Origin: Pseudoruegeria sp. SK021
GTDB lineage: Bacteria > Pseudomonadota > Alphaproteobacteria > Rhodobacterales > Rhodobacteraceae
Direction: 5' to 3'
NCBI RefSeq assembly: GCF_002119405.1
Contig: NZ_MTBG01000027.1
Coordinates: 1-45,579 of the forward strand
Length of the DNA stretch: 45,579 nucleotides
The first letter of the stretch is position 1. The number at the start of each line of letters is the position of its first letter. A program made the translations under genes and the position numbers. The notes below the pieces were generated by a model. It made no database searches. It worked only from the letters and a program-made list of their open reading frames with translations, and was not told the DNA's origin. Of this stretch, positions 1 to 8,590 are shown piece by piece.

Positions 1-55
1 ACGAAACGCCCCAAACCTGATACCCGAAAAACGCTGCCTCACGGCAACGCGTCAC

Positions 56-122
56 AGGTGGCCGAATGCGTCGGAACAGGTGGCCGGATGTTGTCGGAAT
101 GGGTGGCCGGATGTTCCGGAAT
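56..122. repeat. Three tandem direct repeats, IS21-type element end
   Basis: Three back-to-back copies of a 22-23 bp unit (56-77, 78-100, 101-122) share the core GGTGGCCGNATG followed by a CGGAAC/CGGAAT tail. Multiple short direct repeats of this GGTGGCCGG type are typical of the ends of IS21-family elements. Positions 1-55 would then be the inside of that element and show no recognisable gene. The repeats stop abruptly beside a truncated IS6-type transposase, so this is a junction of two elements. The family assignment is from pattern memory only. Confidence 0.5.
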
Positions 123-127
123 ACGCA

Positions 128-454
128 ACGATGCTCAGAAAGCATGAAATCAAGGGTTTTTCCGTGCTTATCAACTGCGCGATACAAATACGTCCACACG
201 CCTTTGACCTTGATATAGGTCTCGTCCATGCGCCAGGATCTGCTGGTTGATGATTTGCGCCGCTGGACCTCGGCAGCGACCAACGGCGCGAATTTCACGA
301 CCCATCGGCTCAGAGTCGCGTGGTCCACATCCACGCCGCGCTCGGCCATGATCTCCTCCAGATCGCGATAGGACACCGCATAGCGGACGTAGAAGAACAC
401 GGCAAAAAGGATCACGTCTTTTGGATAATGCACGCCCTTGAAATCAATCGCCAC
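128..454 (-). pseudogene. IS6-family transposase, C-terminally truncated
   Basis: Reading leftwards from a GTG at 454, the product starts V/M-AIDFKGVHYPKDVILFAV and continues through SYRDLEEIMAERGVDVDHATL and the first catalytic segment (WRMDETYIKVKG) to LYRAVDKHGKTLDFMLSEHR. Homology then stops near 128 at the IS21-type repeats. About 109 residues remain of a transposase that usually has about 230-240, so the later catalytic D and E are lost. This family acts by replicative cointegrate formation. A degenerate relative in the same orientation lies at 43015-43675. Confidence 0.75.
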
Positions 455-519
455 GTCCGAGCCCCTGTCTGAAATCTTGACAGGCTCCGGCTACCACAGG
501 CGGCGCGACAGGCACACCA

Positions 520-542
520 TCTCAAAAGTTTGCGACAGAGCC
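520..542. repeat. IS6-family terminal inverted repeat
   Basis: Read on the minus strand, this end begins GGGCTCTGTCGCAAACTTTT, the classic IS6/IS26 type of terminus, about 65 bp upstream of the transposase start. The matching end of the right-hand copy is at 43652-43675. It abuts an IS3-type transposase tail directly, so the IS6 element probably landed in an older IS3 element. Confidence 0.65.
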
Positions 543-543
543 C

Positions 544-663
544 AAGGGGATCGGTGCCTGGATCGACTACTACAATGGGAAACGGCCACACTCATCGCAC
601 GGACTGATGACGCCCGGCGAGGCCTATGATACTCACATCCAATACCTGAAAGCCGCCGCCTGA
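544..663 (+). pseudogene. IS3-family OrfB transposase, C-terminal remnant
   Basis: An open frame ending in TGA at 661-663 encodes about 39 residues with the motif WIDYYNGKRPHSSHG followed by LMTPGEAY. That is the last part of the IS3-family integrase-like OrfB (the consensus is W-x-x-x-Y-N-x-x-R-P-H). The upstream part of the gene is missing; sequence before 543 belongs to the IS6 terminus. It is a non-functional fragment. Confidence 0.7.
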
Positions 664-746
664 CATGAACCCAATGCTATAGCTTAGCTCGGCGGAAAAC
701 TGGTCGAAAATCTAGGACCACCTCTGTTTGGACATAGCTGACGGCC

Positions 747-806
747 ATGCACACGCCGACCATCAGCTACAAACGCCACCGGTTTCCACCCCAGATCATC
801 GCTCAC
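747..806 (+). pseudogene. Transposase N-terminal remnant (IS6-like)
   Basis: About 20 codons read MHTPTISYKRHRFPPQIIAH, which resembles the start of another IS6-type transposase (K-R-H-R-F-P-P-x-I-I). It is cut off at 806/807, where the IS5-type element begins. The rest of the gene is not found on the other side of that element, so the insertion was probably followed by a deletion. The stretch 664-746 between this and the IS3 remnant is terminal sequence of one of the two elements and shows no gene. Confidence 0.4.
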
Positions 807-1884
807 GACCATGTTGCACGGGTCGCCTTTGCGACGTATTGGCCCCACTCCGGTGTTTACGTCAGACACGGCTGTAGACGGCGCAGCCGAGATCATTCAT
901 CCGGTTCAGCACCTTGGTTGCGATGTTGACTTCACATTTTTGGGTCTCGAAGTGGCGCGCCTGAAGGCTGTCTCCTATGACAGTCTTCCAGCGACCGATC
1001 TGCGCCTCGACACGTGCCCGTTGTGAATATCCGCTTGCGGCCTGCCAAGCCATTCTGCCCGTGTCTGAAATCTCCTTGATGCGCATGTTTCGGTTGGTGT
1101 CCGGGCCGGGAACTGCATCCTTCGGTGGCGGGATCACGACCTCGACATCCGGCCCGAATTTGGACCGAAGCCATTGATCGACGCTGGCGCCGTCATAGGC
1201 ACCGTCCGCGATCACGCGGACAACGCGACCCTCAATCGGGGCAAGCAATTCCGGCACCGCCGTGACATCGCCGGTCTCTTGTGTGGTCAGTTCAGACGTA
1301 ACGATGTCTCCACCATCCGGATCAAAAGCGATATGTAGTTTGCGCCATGTTTTGCGAGGCTTTTTGATGCCGTGCTTCTCAACATGCCAGGCACACTCGC
1401 CCTGCATTTTCAGCCCCGTGCTATCTATAATCAGGGTGACCGGCTCGCTGGTCGTACGTGGCTTTTGCGCGACCTCCAGCCCTTTGCCGCGCCGCGACAG
1501 CGCGCCGAAATCAGGAACCTGAAGGTCAACCTTCAGGAGCCGCATGAGGGAGCGGACAAATCCTTGCGTCTGCCTCAGCGGCATTCGAAATACCACTCGC
1601 AGGCTCAGGCAGATCTCGATCGCAAGATCAGAATATCGGTGCTGGCCACCACGCGTCTTGCGTCGGGGCGGCACCCATCGCTGCGCAATATCATCACTGA
1701 TCCAGACCGTCAGATCGCCGCGACTGCGCAGGCTCTCGTTATAGGACGCCCAATTCGTGACCCGATATTCCGCCTTCGTGAATTTGTCTCTGTGCTTGTC
1801 GCGATGTTTGTATGGCATTCGAAGATAGCACCGCTGGAAAACGACGCAAAACTACGATGCCAGTGCGACCGGTGCAACACGGTC
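807..1884 (-). mobile_element. IS5-family insertion sequence, probably complete
   Basis: Imperfect terminal inverted repeats are visible. The left end reads GACCATGTTGCACGGGTCGC from 807. The right end, read on the minus strand from 1884, is GACCGTGTTGCACCGGTCGC, differing at only two positions. Between them lies a single full-length transposase gene on the minus strand. No convincing target-site duplication flanks it, which suggests that adjacent DNA was lost after insertion. Confidence 0.75.
862..1818 (-). CDS. IS5-family transposase
   Basis: A 318-residue DDE transposase of the IS5 family (IS903-like style). The N-terminal half has the conserved RYSDLAIEICLSLR and PLRQTQGFVRSLM segments. 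The first catalytic Asp is in LIIDSTGLK, followed by KPRKTWRKLH. The second is in IADGAYDG, and the C-terminal Y-(2)-R-(3)-E-(6)-K like signature is in YSQRARVEAQIGRWK. The reading frame is uninterrupted, so the enzyme may be active. It catalyses cut-and-paste movement of the surrounding element. It is the only ORF of the element, as expected for this family. Confidence 0.85.
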   Translation of the reverse strand: MPYKHRDKHRDKFTKAEYRVTNWASYNESLRSRGDLTVWISDDIAQRWVPPRRKTRGGQHRYSDLAIEICLSLRVVFRMPLRQTQGFVRSLMRLLKVDLQVPDFGALSRRGKGLEVAQKPRTTSEPVTLIIDSTGLKMQGECAWHVEKHGIKKPRKTWRKLHIAFDPDGGDIVTSELTTQETGDVTAVPELLAPIEGRVVRVIADGAYDGASVDQWLRSKFGPDVEVVIPPPKDAVPGPDTNRNMRIKEISDTGRMAWQAASGYSQRARVEAQIGRWKTVIGDSLQARHFETQKCEVNIATKVLNRMNDLGCAVYSRV

Positions 1885-1998
1885 CTTCTTGCACCAAAAT
1901 CAGAGTAATGCGCGAAAGTTGGTGATGCCCTCTATGCGCTTCAGCCCTCCATTCCGCCCCTTCCGTGGTTAACTTTTGCACTGCCGGTCCCTCACTGC

Positions 1999-2021
1999 GG
2001 GGCCGCCTTGGAAGCGGCCCC
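1999..2021. terminator. Stem-loop just downstream of manC
   Basis: GGGGCCGC and GCGGCCCC form a perfect 8-bp GC stem with a 7-nt loop, 13 bp past the manC stop codon at 2034-2036. No T-run follows, so it may be a transcript-stabilising or Rho-assisted end. The remaining stretch 1885-1998 shows no gene. Confidence 0.45.
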
Positions 2022-2033
2022 AATCGGAGGCGA

Positions 2034-3452
2034 TCAAGCGCGGTTATAGATGTCCTCGTATCGGACAATGTCGTCTTCGCCCAAGTAGGCCCCGGTCTGC
2101 ACCTCGATCAGGTGCAGGTTAACCTTGCCCGGATTTTCTAGCCGGTGAACTGCCCCCAGTGGGATGTAGACGGACTGATTCTCGGAGACGAGTTTGACCT
2201 CGTCGTCGATGGTCACAGTGGCGGTGCCCTTCACCACGATCCAGTGCTCTGCCCGGTGGTGGTGCGATTGCAGCGACAACTTTTTCCCCGGCGGCACCAT
2301 GATCTGCTTGACCTGAAACCGGTCGGCCAGCGCAAGGGTCTCATACCAGCCCCAGGGCCGGTAGGTGCGCGGCAAGGTCTCGGCCTCGCGCACACCTTCG
2401 GCCTTCATCTTTGACACGGCTGCCTTGACGGCCTGCAGGTCGGACTTGTCGGCCACCAAGACCGCATCGCGCATCGCCACCACGGCAATACCATCAAGAT
2501 TGACGCCCACCAGCCGAGGCCCATCTTCTTCAGAACGCAGCAGCGTGTCGCGACAATCGATCTCTGTCACATCACCGGAAACCGAGACGCCGTTGCTGTC
2601 GGGAGTCATCTCGCGCCAGACAGCATCCCAAGCGCCCAGATCGGACCATCCGCAGGAGACGGGTACAGCAACCACATCCGAGGCTTTCTCCATGATCGCA
2701 TAATCGATGCTGTCTTCGGGCATGTCGGCATAGGCGGCTGCATCGAGGCGCAGGAAGCCCAGATCCAACTCGGCCTTTTCCAGTGCGGCGCGGGCGGGGG
2801 CAAGCATCTCGGGTGCATGGGTTTCGAACGCCTTGATCAGCGTGTCTGCCCGGAACATGAAAATGCCCGCGTTCCATAGATAGTTGCCCGCCGCCAACAT
2901 CTCTGAGGCGGTGACGACATCGGGTTTCTCGACAAAACGGCGCACTGGCTGGACCGCGCCTAGTTCGGGATTCGTGGGCAGTTCCAGATAGCCATAACCG
3001 GTTTCGGCACGGTCGGGGGCGATGCCGAAGGTGACGAGCTTGCCATCCGAAGCGGCGACAGCGCCTGCAGTTACTGCCTCGAGGAAGGCGTCCACGTCTC
3101 GCACCACGTGATCCGACGGCGCCACGATCATCACCTCGGCAGCGGCGTTCTGCGCCTCGAGATAAAGCGCGGCGGAGAGAATCGCGGGGGCGGTATTGCG
3201 TGCCTGCGGCTCAAGAAGAAGCTTTGCCTTTGAGATGCCTAACTCGGCGGTCTGTTCGGCGGCAAGAAACCGGAAATCTGCGTGGGCCAGAAGCACAGGC
3301 GCGGCAAACTTCGGCCCCATAAAGCGTTTCAGGCTGGCCTGAAACAGCGTCTCGTCACCAAGAATCCTCGTGAACTGCTTGGGAAAATCCTTGCGGGACA
3401 GCGGCCAGAGCCGGGTCCCGGATCCCCCACAGAGAATGACCGGGTGTATCAT
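2034..3452 (-). CDS. manC: Mannose-1-phosphate guanylyltransferase / mannose-6-phosphate isomerase
   Basis: A 472-residue type II bifunctional PMI-GMP enzyme (ManC/AlgA/XanB family). It interconverts fructose-6-P and mannose-6-P and makes GDP-mannose from mannose-1-P and GTP in the cytosol. The N-terminal nucleotidyltransferase signature GGSGTRLWPLSRKDFPKQF is at residues 9-27, and the FVEKPD segment lies in the middle. The C-terminal cupin isomerase domain has QSHHHRAEHW and the VYIPLGAVHRLENPG metal-site region. Length is normal for the family (about 470-480). With manB at the other end of the locus it completes the route to GDP-mannose, which the AlgD-type dehydrogenase at 20744 can oxidise. 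It reads away from the neighbouring genes and appears to be transcribed alone. Confidence 0.93.
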   Translation of the reverse strand: MIHPVILCGGSGTRLWPLSRKDFPKQFTRILGDETLFQASLKRFMGPKFAAPVLLAHADFRFLAAEQTAELGISKAKLLLEPQARNTAPAILSAALYLEAQNAAAEVMIVAPSDHVVRDVDAFLEAVTAGAVAASDGKLVTFGIAPDRAETGYGYLELPTNPELGAVQPVRRFVEKPDVVTASEMLAAGNYLWNAGIFMFRADTLIKAFETHAPEMLAPARAALEKAELDLGFLRLDAAAYADMPEDSIDYAIMEKASDVVAVPVSCGWSDLGAWDAVWREMTPDSNGVSVSGDVTEIDCRDTLLRSEEDGPRLVGVNLDGIAVVAMRDAVLVADKSDLQAVKAAVSKMKAEGVREAETLPRTYRPWGWYETLALADRFQVKQIMVPPGKKLSLQSHHHRAEHWIVVKGTATVTIDDEVKLVSENQSVYIPLGAVHRLENPGKVNLHLIEVQTGAYLGEDDIVRYEDIYNRA

Positions 3453-3549
3453 GGAACGCGTATCCTTGAACTGAGTTACTGGAATATGACATAGAGCTTA
3501 ACAATATGCAGCACGTAGCGCAGTGCAGCGCAGTGCCGCATGAGCTAGC

Positions 3550-3858
3550 TTAGGGCAGCATGATGACGGTTGCAGCCAGTGTGGTCAGCGCCAAAACAAC
3601 AAAAAGTGCCGGAAAAATCCGCCTGACCCGTCGCTTGTAGAATGTCATGATCGAATAGGTTCCAGCCTTCATTTCTTCCCACAAGATCCTGGTGATCAGA
3701 AAGCCAGAAATCACGAAAAATACGTCGACGCCGACGAAACCGCCCGGCAGCCCCAGACCCACGTGAAATACAAGAACCGGAACGACCGCGATAGTCCGCA
3801 GTCCGTCGATATCGGCACGATACTTCACTTCGCCGTCCTTATAAACTTGGCCAAACAA
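3550..3858 (-). pseudogene. Acyltransferase-3 family, N-terminal fragment
   Basis: 102 residues with the hallmark start of OafA-type membrane O-acyltransferases: YRADIDGLRTIAVVPVLVFH, then GGFVGVDVFFVISGFLIT and FYKRRVRRIFPALF, ending after the second membrane segment with a TAA. The family normally has 10 or more membrane helices and at least 340 residues, so this is a truncated, surely inactive copy. It resembles the N-terminus of the intact protein at 23695-25623 but is clearly a different gene. It is one of three acyltransferase-3 genes in the locus, two of which are broken. The segment 3859-3980 shows no gene. Confidence 0.8.
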
Positions 3859-3980
3859 ACCCTAGCCGTCTTATATCCCTGCGCGAAACACTGTCATCTA
3901 CGCAAGCCCAGCCAAGGCAAGTTTGAGACCATTTGTCCCGAACCTTGCAATATTCCCTGCTCAACGGGACAGCATTTCGG

Positions 3981-5060
3981 TCAAGCCCGACGGGCAGGCA
4001 TATCCACGGGCACCTTGCATCCCGGCGGAATCGCGTCGGCTGTGTCAGGTAGGTAGCCGATCTCAAACAGCAACCCGCGGTGATTGGAACCCAAATCGGC
4101 CCCTCCCCAAGGGCTCACCTCTCGCAGGACTGCTCCATTCCGGGTCAGGATCAGGTCGATGGGGATGCCGAAGTCGCCGAGTGCGGCGGGCCAGGTCGGC
4201 ACAGGCCAGCGTTCGGCCCTGAGACCACAGGGTTCGGTCATTTCCCGCAGACGTTTGCTCCAGGGGGCGGCATTGAAGTCGCCGACGATCACCAAGGGGC
4301 CGGTACTGACTGCGGCCTGATGCGTGACCATCCACTGATCCGAGGCGCTGAGCCCATAGAACCAGGGTTTCAGCAGATGCGCCGCCACCAGCCGCAGTAC
4401 CTGCCCCCCCGGAAGGTTGATTTCCACCACTCCCAGCCGTTCGGTTCCGGTGCTGGGCATTTTCAGGATCTCGGCACGGATTTCCGGATCGCGACCCATG
4501 ATCATGATGTCGCAGCGCCGGCCTTCGCAGCCCTCGATCACGGGAAAGCGCGTGGACAAAAGGTCACGCGAATCTTTGAGCGGGGTGGCCTCGGTCAGCA
4601 GAATCACGTCGGCGGCACTGGCCTCCAGCGCCGCGACCAACTCGGCGGCGGGGACCGGGTTGGTATGAAGCATGTTGTACCACAGGACCCGCAGGACGGG
4701 CGGGGCCTCGGGGCGCAGCGGCTCAGAGCTTTGGACATGGCGGAGCGCCACACCGCCGAGCCCCATGACAGACAGGATCGCCATGGCGAGGCCGAAGCGG
4801 CGCCCCCCCAATCCAGCAATGGCAAGACTAAGCACCAAGGTCAGCAGCGCGATCTGCGGTGCGGCACTTTCGGTCATGCGGGCGACGGGCCCCAGAAAGG
4901 GCACGTCTGGCCAGTATTGGGCACTTCCAACGGTGAGGGCGCCGAACAAGGTTGGAAGTGCCAGCGCACCGCGCCACCAGGCGCGCCGCTGAAAGGTATC
5001 GGGATGGGGCACAGGCGGGTACTCTGAAAACTCGAACAAAGCCGGATATTCCCGGCACAA
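3981..5060 (-). CDS. Membrane-anchored endonuclease/exonuclease/phosphatase family protein
   Basis: 359 residues. Three hydrophobic segments (about 31-46, 66-84, 88-106) come first, then an EEP-fold domain from about 122. The fold's motifs are visible: LWYNML (126-131), the metal-binding Glu in LTEATP (155-160), GDFNAAPW (260-267), IDLILTRNGA (301-310) and the catalytic SNHRGL (325-330). Family members hydrolyse phosphodiesters, either nucleic acids or phospholipid/inositol phosphates; the substrate here cannot be told. Such proteins occur in or beside roseobacter EPS clusters, so a role at the membrane in polysaccharide or lipid-carrier turnover is possible but inferred. The start is TTG with an AAGG ribosome site 7 bp upstream. 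A GTG at 5012 is an alternative. Confidence 0.75.
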   Translation of the reverse strand: MCREYPALFEFSEYPPVPHPDTFQRRAWWRGALALPTLFGALTVGSAQYWPDVPFLGPVARMTESAAPQIALLTLVLSLAIAGLGGRRFGLAMAILSVMGLGGVALRHVQSSEPLRPEAPPVLRVLWYNMLHTNPVPAAELVAALEASAADVILLTEATPLKDSRDLLSTRFPVIEGCEGRRCDIMIMGRDPEIRAEILKMPSTGTERLGVVEINLPGGQVLRLVAAHLLKPWFYGLSASDQWMVTHQAAVSTGPLVIVGDFNAAPWSKRLREMTEPCGLRAERWPVPTWPAALGDFGIPIDLILTRNGAVLREVSPWGGADLGSNHRGLLFEIGYLPDTADAIPPGCKVPVDMPARRA

Positions 5061-5331
5061 CGCTGTTACCTTAACCTAGGCCCGCGCGGCGCGACAGTGG
5101 GGCATATGAGCATTCCCCTCTGCAAAATTGCGCGTTTCGGTTAGGGTCATATCATCCATGTCTCAGCCCAGTTCCCCAAGGAAGAGTTCTAATCCGATGT
5201 TCAAGTTTTCAATCCTCTCCGCCCGCAACCTAGCCCGAAGGTGCAGCGTGCGCTGTCCTAGCCCGGCGTGCAACACGCAGCGGATGCCCGCTAGGGTGCG
5301 TCTTCGAGATGCACTGATACCACGATTCGGG

Positions 5332-7779
5332 ATGAGGATGTATTTGATGGGACTGATGATCACTCTGGGCTTGGGACTGCACACGCCAGCAACGGCACAG
5401 GTGCCGGACAACGATCTCGTCGCGACGCTGGCGCCCTTTCCTCTCGACACCGTGTTCTTTGATTCCGGTGCCGCGCGCGGCGTCAACCAGACCAGCATCC
5501 CTTTGTCGGGCGAGTTGCGCACGGGCAAAGGCCTAGCCGCCCCGGACGGCTCGGTCGTCCGGGCGCGTCTGGTGCGCGCCAACACCCAACTCCCGGTTAC
5601 AGAATGGCAGGACATTGCAACCACCTCCGGCGGCAACTGGAGTGGCCTCCTGACGCTCGGCCAGAGATCAAGTCACCGCCTGCACGTCCAAGTCGGCTCT
5701 CCGGGATCGGGAACGCAGACTACTGGCGGGCAGGACATCGTGATTGGCCATATCATCGTGCTGATCGGACAATCCGAAGAGGCCTACATGCTGTCGCCCG
5801 TGACGGACACGACGCTGTTGCAGGCGCTGCGGCCGACGGTGATGGATGAGGACGCGCTGCGCGTGGTGACGTACCGTTCGGGCGGGGAGTATCCCGGCAC
5901 CAGCTACGACACCAACGGGATTCTTCCTGTCACCAACGACACCATGTACCATTCCGCCCTCGGGTACATGTCGAACTTCTTCGCGCAGAATGCCCCCGGA
6001 GAGCGGTTCTTGCTGATTGATGCCGCAGTATCTGGAACAAGCTACAGAAACCTCGCCAGCGATGCCCTTGCAGTGAGCAACAACGAGGCGACCGACCGGA
6101 CATGGGTGGAGTCTTTTGCGGGCGGCGTGCGCATGTTGCGCGCCTATGGGACGGAACCGGGGATGCTCATGTCCACTTGGACCGCAGCCCCCGCGACAAC
6201 CAGCGACGGGTATCGCCTGCGCCTGTACCCTCTCTACACTGGTCGATACGCACAGGAACAGGGCGGCGCGGCCTATGTGCTTGGTCAGGACGCCATCAAT
6301 AACCGTCCGTATGACTATCTGTTCTATGACCTGACGGGGCAGGGGCGCGGCGAGTTGGACCCGGCGAAGACCATGGCGTATTTTTATGGACCGCATCGCT
6401 TTGAAAACTCCGAGTTGACGGCAACAAAGCAGGACACGCGCGTATCGATCCGCAATTTTGTGGACGATGGCCTGTCGCACATTCTGCCGTTTGCGGGCCC
6501 GGAGATTCTTTCCTATGAGAGCGGGTTTCAGGCCATCGGCTCCAGCTATGAACTGACACGGGCGGCGGCAATGAATTGGATCGACTACGCGCACCCATCG
6601 AAATTCTCCGAGGACGGATCCCCCCGGCGGGCGCAGTACACAGCCCTAGCGGCCCTTTATGGCCTCGGCATCGGCCCAGATGCAGCGCAAAGCCATGACG
6701 TACCGGAGTTCAACCAAGCATACTGGGAGCCTGCCGGTGCTTATGCAGAGTTCTGGTATGAGGACAGCGACGGCGCAACGCCTGCGATCACGACCACACG
6801 GCTCGCACGGGGCGTCGATGCCATCCCCCGCACCCTGTCAGGGACGGGGGCTGGCGCAGAAACCGACATCGCTGGCGCGGACCTTCCCCACCGGGCAGAG
6901 GTTGCTGGTTTCGAGATTGACGGCGCAGCCGCAGAAACCGTGACGATCGAGGCAGGCCGGGTGCGTGTCTACCCGAACTCTGGGATCTTCACCGGCAACA
7001 CCCGGATTGATTTCGGGCGTGGCGGCGCGTCCGGCATCCACACTGTTTCGGGAATAGAAATCGACGACGTGATCCAAGCCGACCTGTTCGACAAGATCTG
7101 GATGAACCTCCCTATTGCCACGGGAATGGTGTTGGGCGTGGAGGGCATTCCGCTACGACCGCTTCCTGATCAGATCGAGATCGGTTCGTCCCTGCCAGCC
7201 GCACCAAAGTTCACGGTTTCCGAAAATACGGCGATCTATGACAGCCGGAATTGGGGGGCGACGACGCCGATCACTGTAAGGTTTCGCCTGACCGCAAACC
7301 CTTTGAGCAACGCAGAGGTGGGGCTATTGCGATTGCCGGTCGGCGGGTCAGAACTGAAACTCTCCCTCATCAGCGGGAGAGGCCTACGCTACAGCTTCGG
7401 TCCTGCCGGTCTCGCCGGTAATATCGTTTCACCGCTGCCCTATGGCGGTGTCATGCGGGAGTTTGTGATTACCGCCGACCCAACAACAGGGAGCTTCGGT
7501 CTCTATGTCGATGGGACCGAAGTCGTTTCGCAGGCCACCGGGACGACCGGAACATGGTCGGGAAGCTATGGATTGCGTCTTCTGGGGCTGAGCAGCGGCG
7601 CGGGAATGGTCTCCGCCGGTGTCGAGAGCATCATGATCTGGGAGGCTTTCACCGCAGATGGATCGGCCCCTGCCGCCACACCTTATAAGGTCATCTCCGG
7701 CGATGCGGAAACGGCACTCGCCGCAGCCAAGTCCGGTCCGAACCCGTTCACCTGGTATCAGGGCGGGGGCGCCCTGTAA
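5332..7779 (+). CDS. Secreted SGNH/sialate O-acetylesterase-like protein with lectin-like C-terminus
   Basis: 815 residues if the start is the ATG that gives a signal peptide (MRMYLMGLMITLGLGLHTPATAQ). The frame is open upstream to 5128, but that extension does not look secretory. After an Ig-like segment (PLSGELRTGKG) comes VLIGQSEEAY, which matches the nucleophile block G-Q-S-N of SASA-type carbohydrate esterases with E in place of N (Ser about 148). The matching D-x-x-H is in WIDYAHPSKFSEDG (about 418-421). A C-terminal region of about 140 residues (ITVRFRLTANP to VESIMIWEAF) looks like a concanavalin/LamG-type lectin fold. It probably removes acyl groups from the exopolymer outside the cytoplasm. 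It ends tail to tail with the next SGNH gene, overlapping it by 32 bp. Confidence 0.6.
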   Translation: MRMYLMGLMITLGLGLHTPATAQVPDNDLVATLAPFPLDTVFFDSGAARGVNQTSIPLSGELRTGKGLAAPDGSVVRARLVRANTQLPVTEWQDIATTSGGNWSGLLTLGQRSSHRLHVQVGSPGSGTQTTGGQDIVIGHIIVLIGQSEEAYMLSPVTDTTLLQALRPTVMDEDALRVVTYRSGGEYPGTSYDTNGILPVTNDTMYHSALGYMSNFFAQNAPGERFLLIDAAVSGTSYRNLASDALAVSNNEATDRTWVESFAGGVRMLRAYGTEPGMLMSTWTAAPATTSDGYRLRLYPLYTGRYAQEQGGAAYVLGQDAINNRPYDYLFYDLTGQGRGELDPAKTMAYFYGPHRFENSELTATKQDTRVSIRNFVDDGLSHILPFAGPEILSYESGFQAIGSSYELTRAAAMNWIDYAHPSKFSEDGSPRRAQYTALAALYGLGIGPDAAQSHDVPEFNQAYWEPAGAYAEFWYEDSDGATPAITTTRLARGVDAIPRTLSGTGAGAETDIAGADLPHRAEVAGFEIDGAAAETVTIEAGRVRVYPNSGIFTGNTRIDFGRGGASGIHTVSGIEIDDVIQADLFDKIWMNLPIATGMVLGVEGIPLRPLPDQIEIGSSLPAAPKFTVSENTAIYDSRNWGATTPITVRFRLTANPLSNAEVGLLRLPVGGSELKLSLISGRGLRYSFGPAGLAGNIVSPLPYGGVMREFVITADPTTGSFGLYVDGTEVVSQATGTTGTWSGSYGLRLLGLSSGAGMVSAGVESIMIWEAFTADGSAPAATPYKVISGDAETALAAAKSGPNPFTWYQGGGAL

Positions 7780-8590
7780 GCTCTGGATTCGGCGGGCAAT
7801 CGCGGCCCGCCGCCTCCGCTATCCGGCGGACCAGTCCCGGCACCACCACCCGCGCTGTGTCCTCCGGTGCGGGGTGCAGCCCATCGGCAAACCGCCGCTG
7901 TGACATCGGAAGCGCTAGCCAGTCCGCATAGAGATCAGCTAGCGCGGTGTCATGGCTATCGGCCAGGCCCACCTGCAGCGCGTAATAGCGCGGCAGGAAC
8001 GGCCGCAGGACAAGATGAATCCCGCCCACCGGGTTCATCGTCATCAGCACCACATGGCCAGACGGCACAGTTGTGGTTAGGCGTTCGATCAGCGCCGCAT
8101 GCTGCGTGCGGCTGCGATGCAACGATACGCCGTCGAGAACATCCGCATCGTTGATCGCGAATTCCATCAATACAAGATCCGGCTTTGCGGCCAGGACCTG
8201 ATCCACCGCCTCCATCCCCCAGCTACTTCCGGCCCCGTTGCGGGCAACTCGCACCACCTCGACGGGTAGTCCTAAACAGGACGACAGCTCCCAAGCCAGC
8301 TCATCCGGCCAGGGATTCGACCAGGTCAGGCTGGAGCCGAATGCCACCAGCCTGACAGGCGACCCAGACAGGGAAACGGGTGCAATCACCCGATCCCTCG
8401 GAGCCGAGGGACGTGCCATCGCGACCCAGATCTCAAAGATGGCGACACAGAATGCCAGCAAAGCCAGCAAGAAAATTACCAAGCGTTTCAGGGCCGCATT
8501 CCGATCTGGATCACGCCAAAGCCTCAATCTTTCAGTCGCGCCGAAAATATACTTCGGTGGAATATTGCGCATGCCCGATACATGTAACAT
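7748..8590 (-). CDS. SGNH/GDSL-family hydrolase, membrane-anchored
   Basis: 280 residues. One membrane segment (about 35-58, VIFLLALLAFCVAIFEIWVAM) precedes the hydrolase domain. Block I is LVAFGSSLTWSNPWPDEL (nucleophile Ser in F-G-S-S), block II is ARNGAGSSWG, block III is FAINDAD (the usual G-x-N-D with A for G) and block V is FADGLHPAPE with the catalytic Asp and His. This gives a plausible Ser-Asp-His triad. Such enzymes cleave acetyl or other acyl esters from carbohydrates. Its position opposite a second, unrelated SGNH-type esterase suggests a role in polymer deacetylation in the periplasm. The substrate is not known from sequence. Confidence 0.75.
   Translation of the reverse strand: MLHVSGMRNIPPKYIFGATERLRLWRDPDRNAALKRLVIFLLALLAFCVAIFEIWVAMARPSAPRDRVIAPVSLSGSPVRLVAFGSSLTWSNPWPDELAWELSSCLGLPVEVVRVARNGAGSSWGMEAVDQVLAAKPDLVLMEFAINDADVLDGVSLHRSRTQHAALIERLTTTVPSGHVVLMTMNPVGGIHLVLRPFLPRYYALQVGLADSHDTALADLYADWLALPMSQRRFADGLHPAPEDTARVVVPGLVRRIAEAAGRDCPPNPELTGRPRPDTR

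Noticed and set aside
56-122. Possible CRISPR-like array from three evenly spaced repeats
   Set aside because: The copies touch without spacers and match insertion-element ends; no cas gene is near.
4080-5027. 315-codon plus-strand frame over the EEP gene
   Set aside because: His/Gln/Gly-rich antisense shadow; all EEP motifs are on the other strand.
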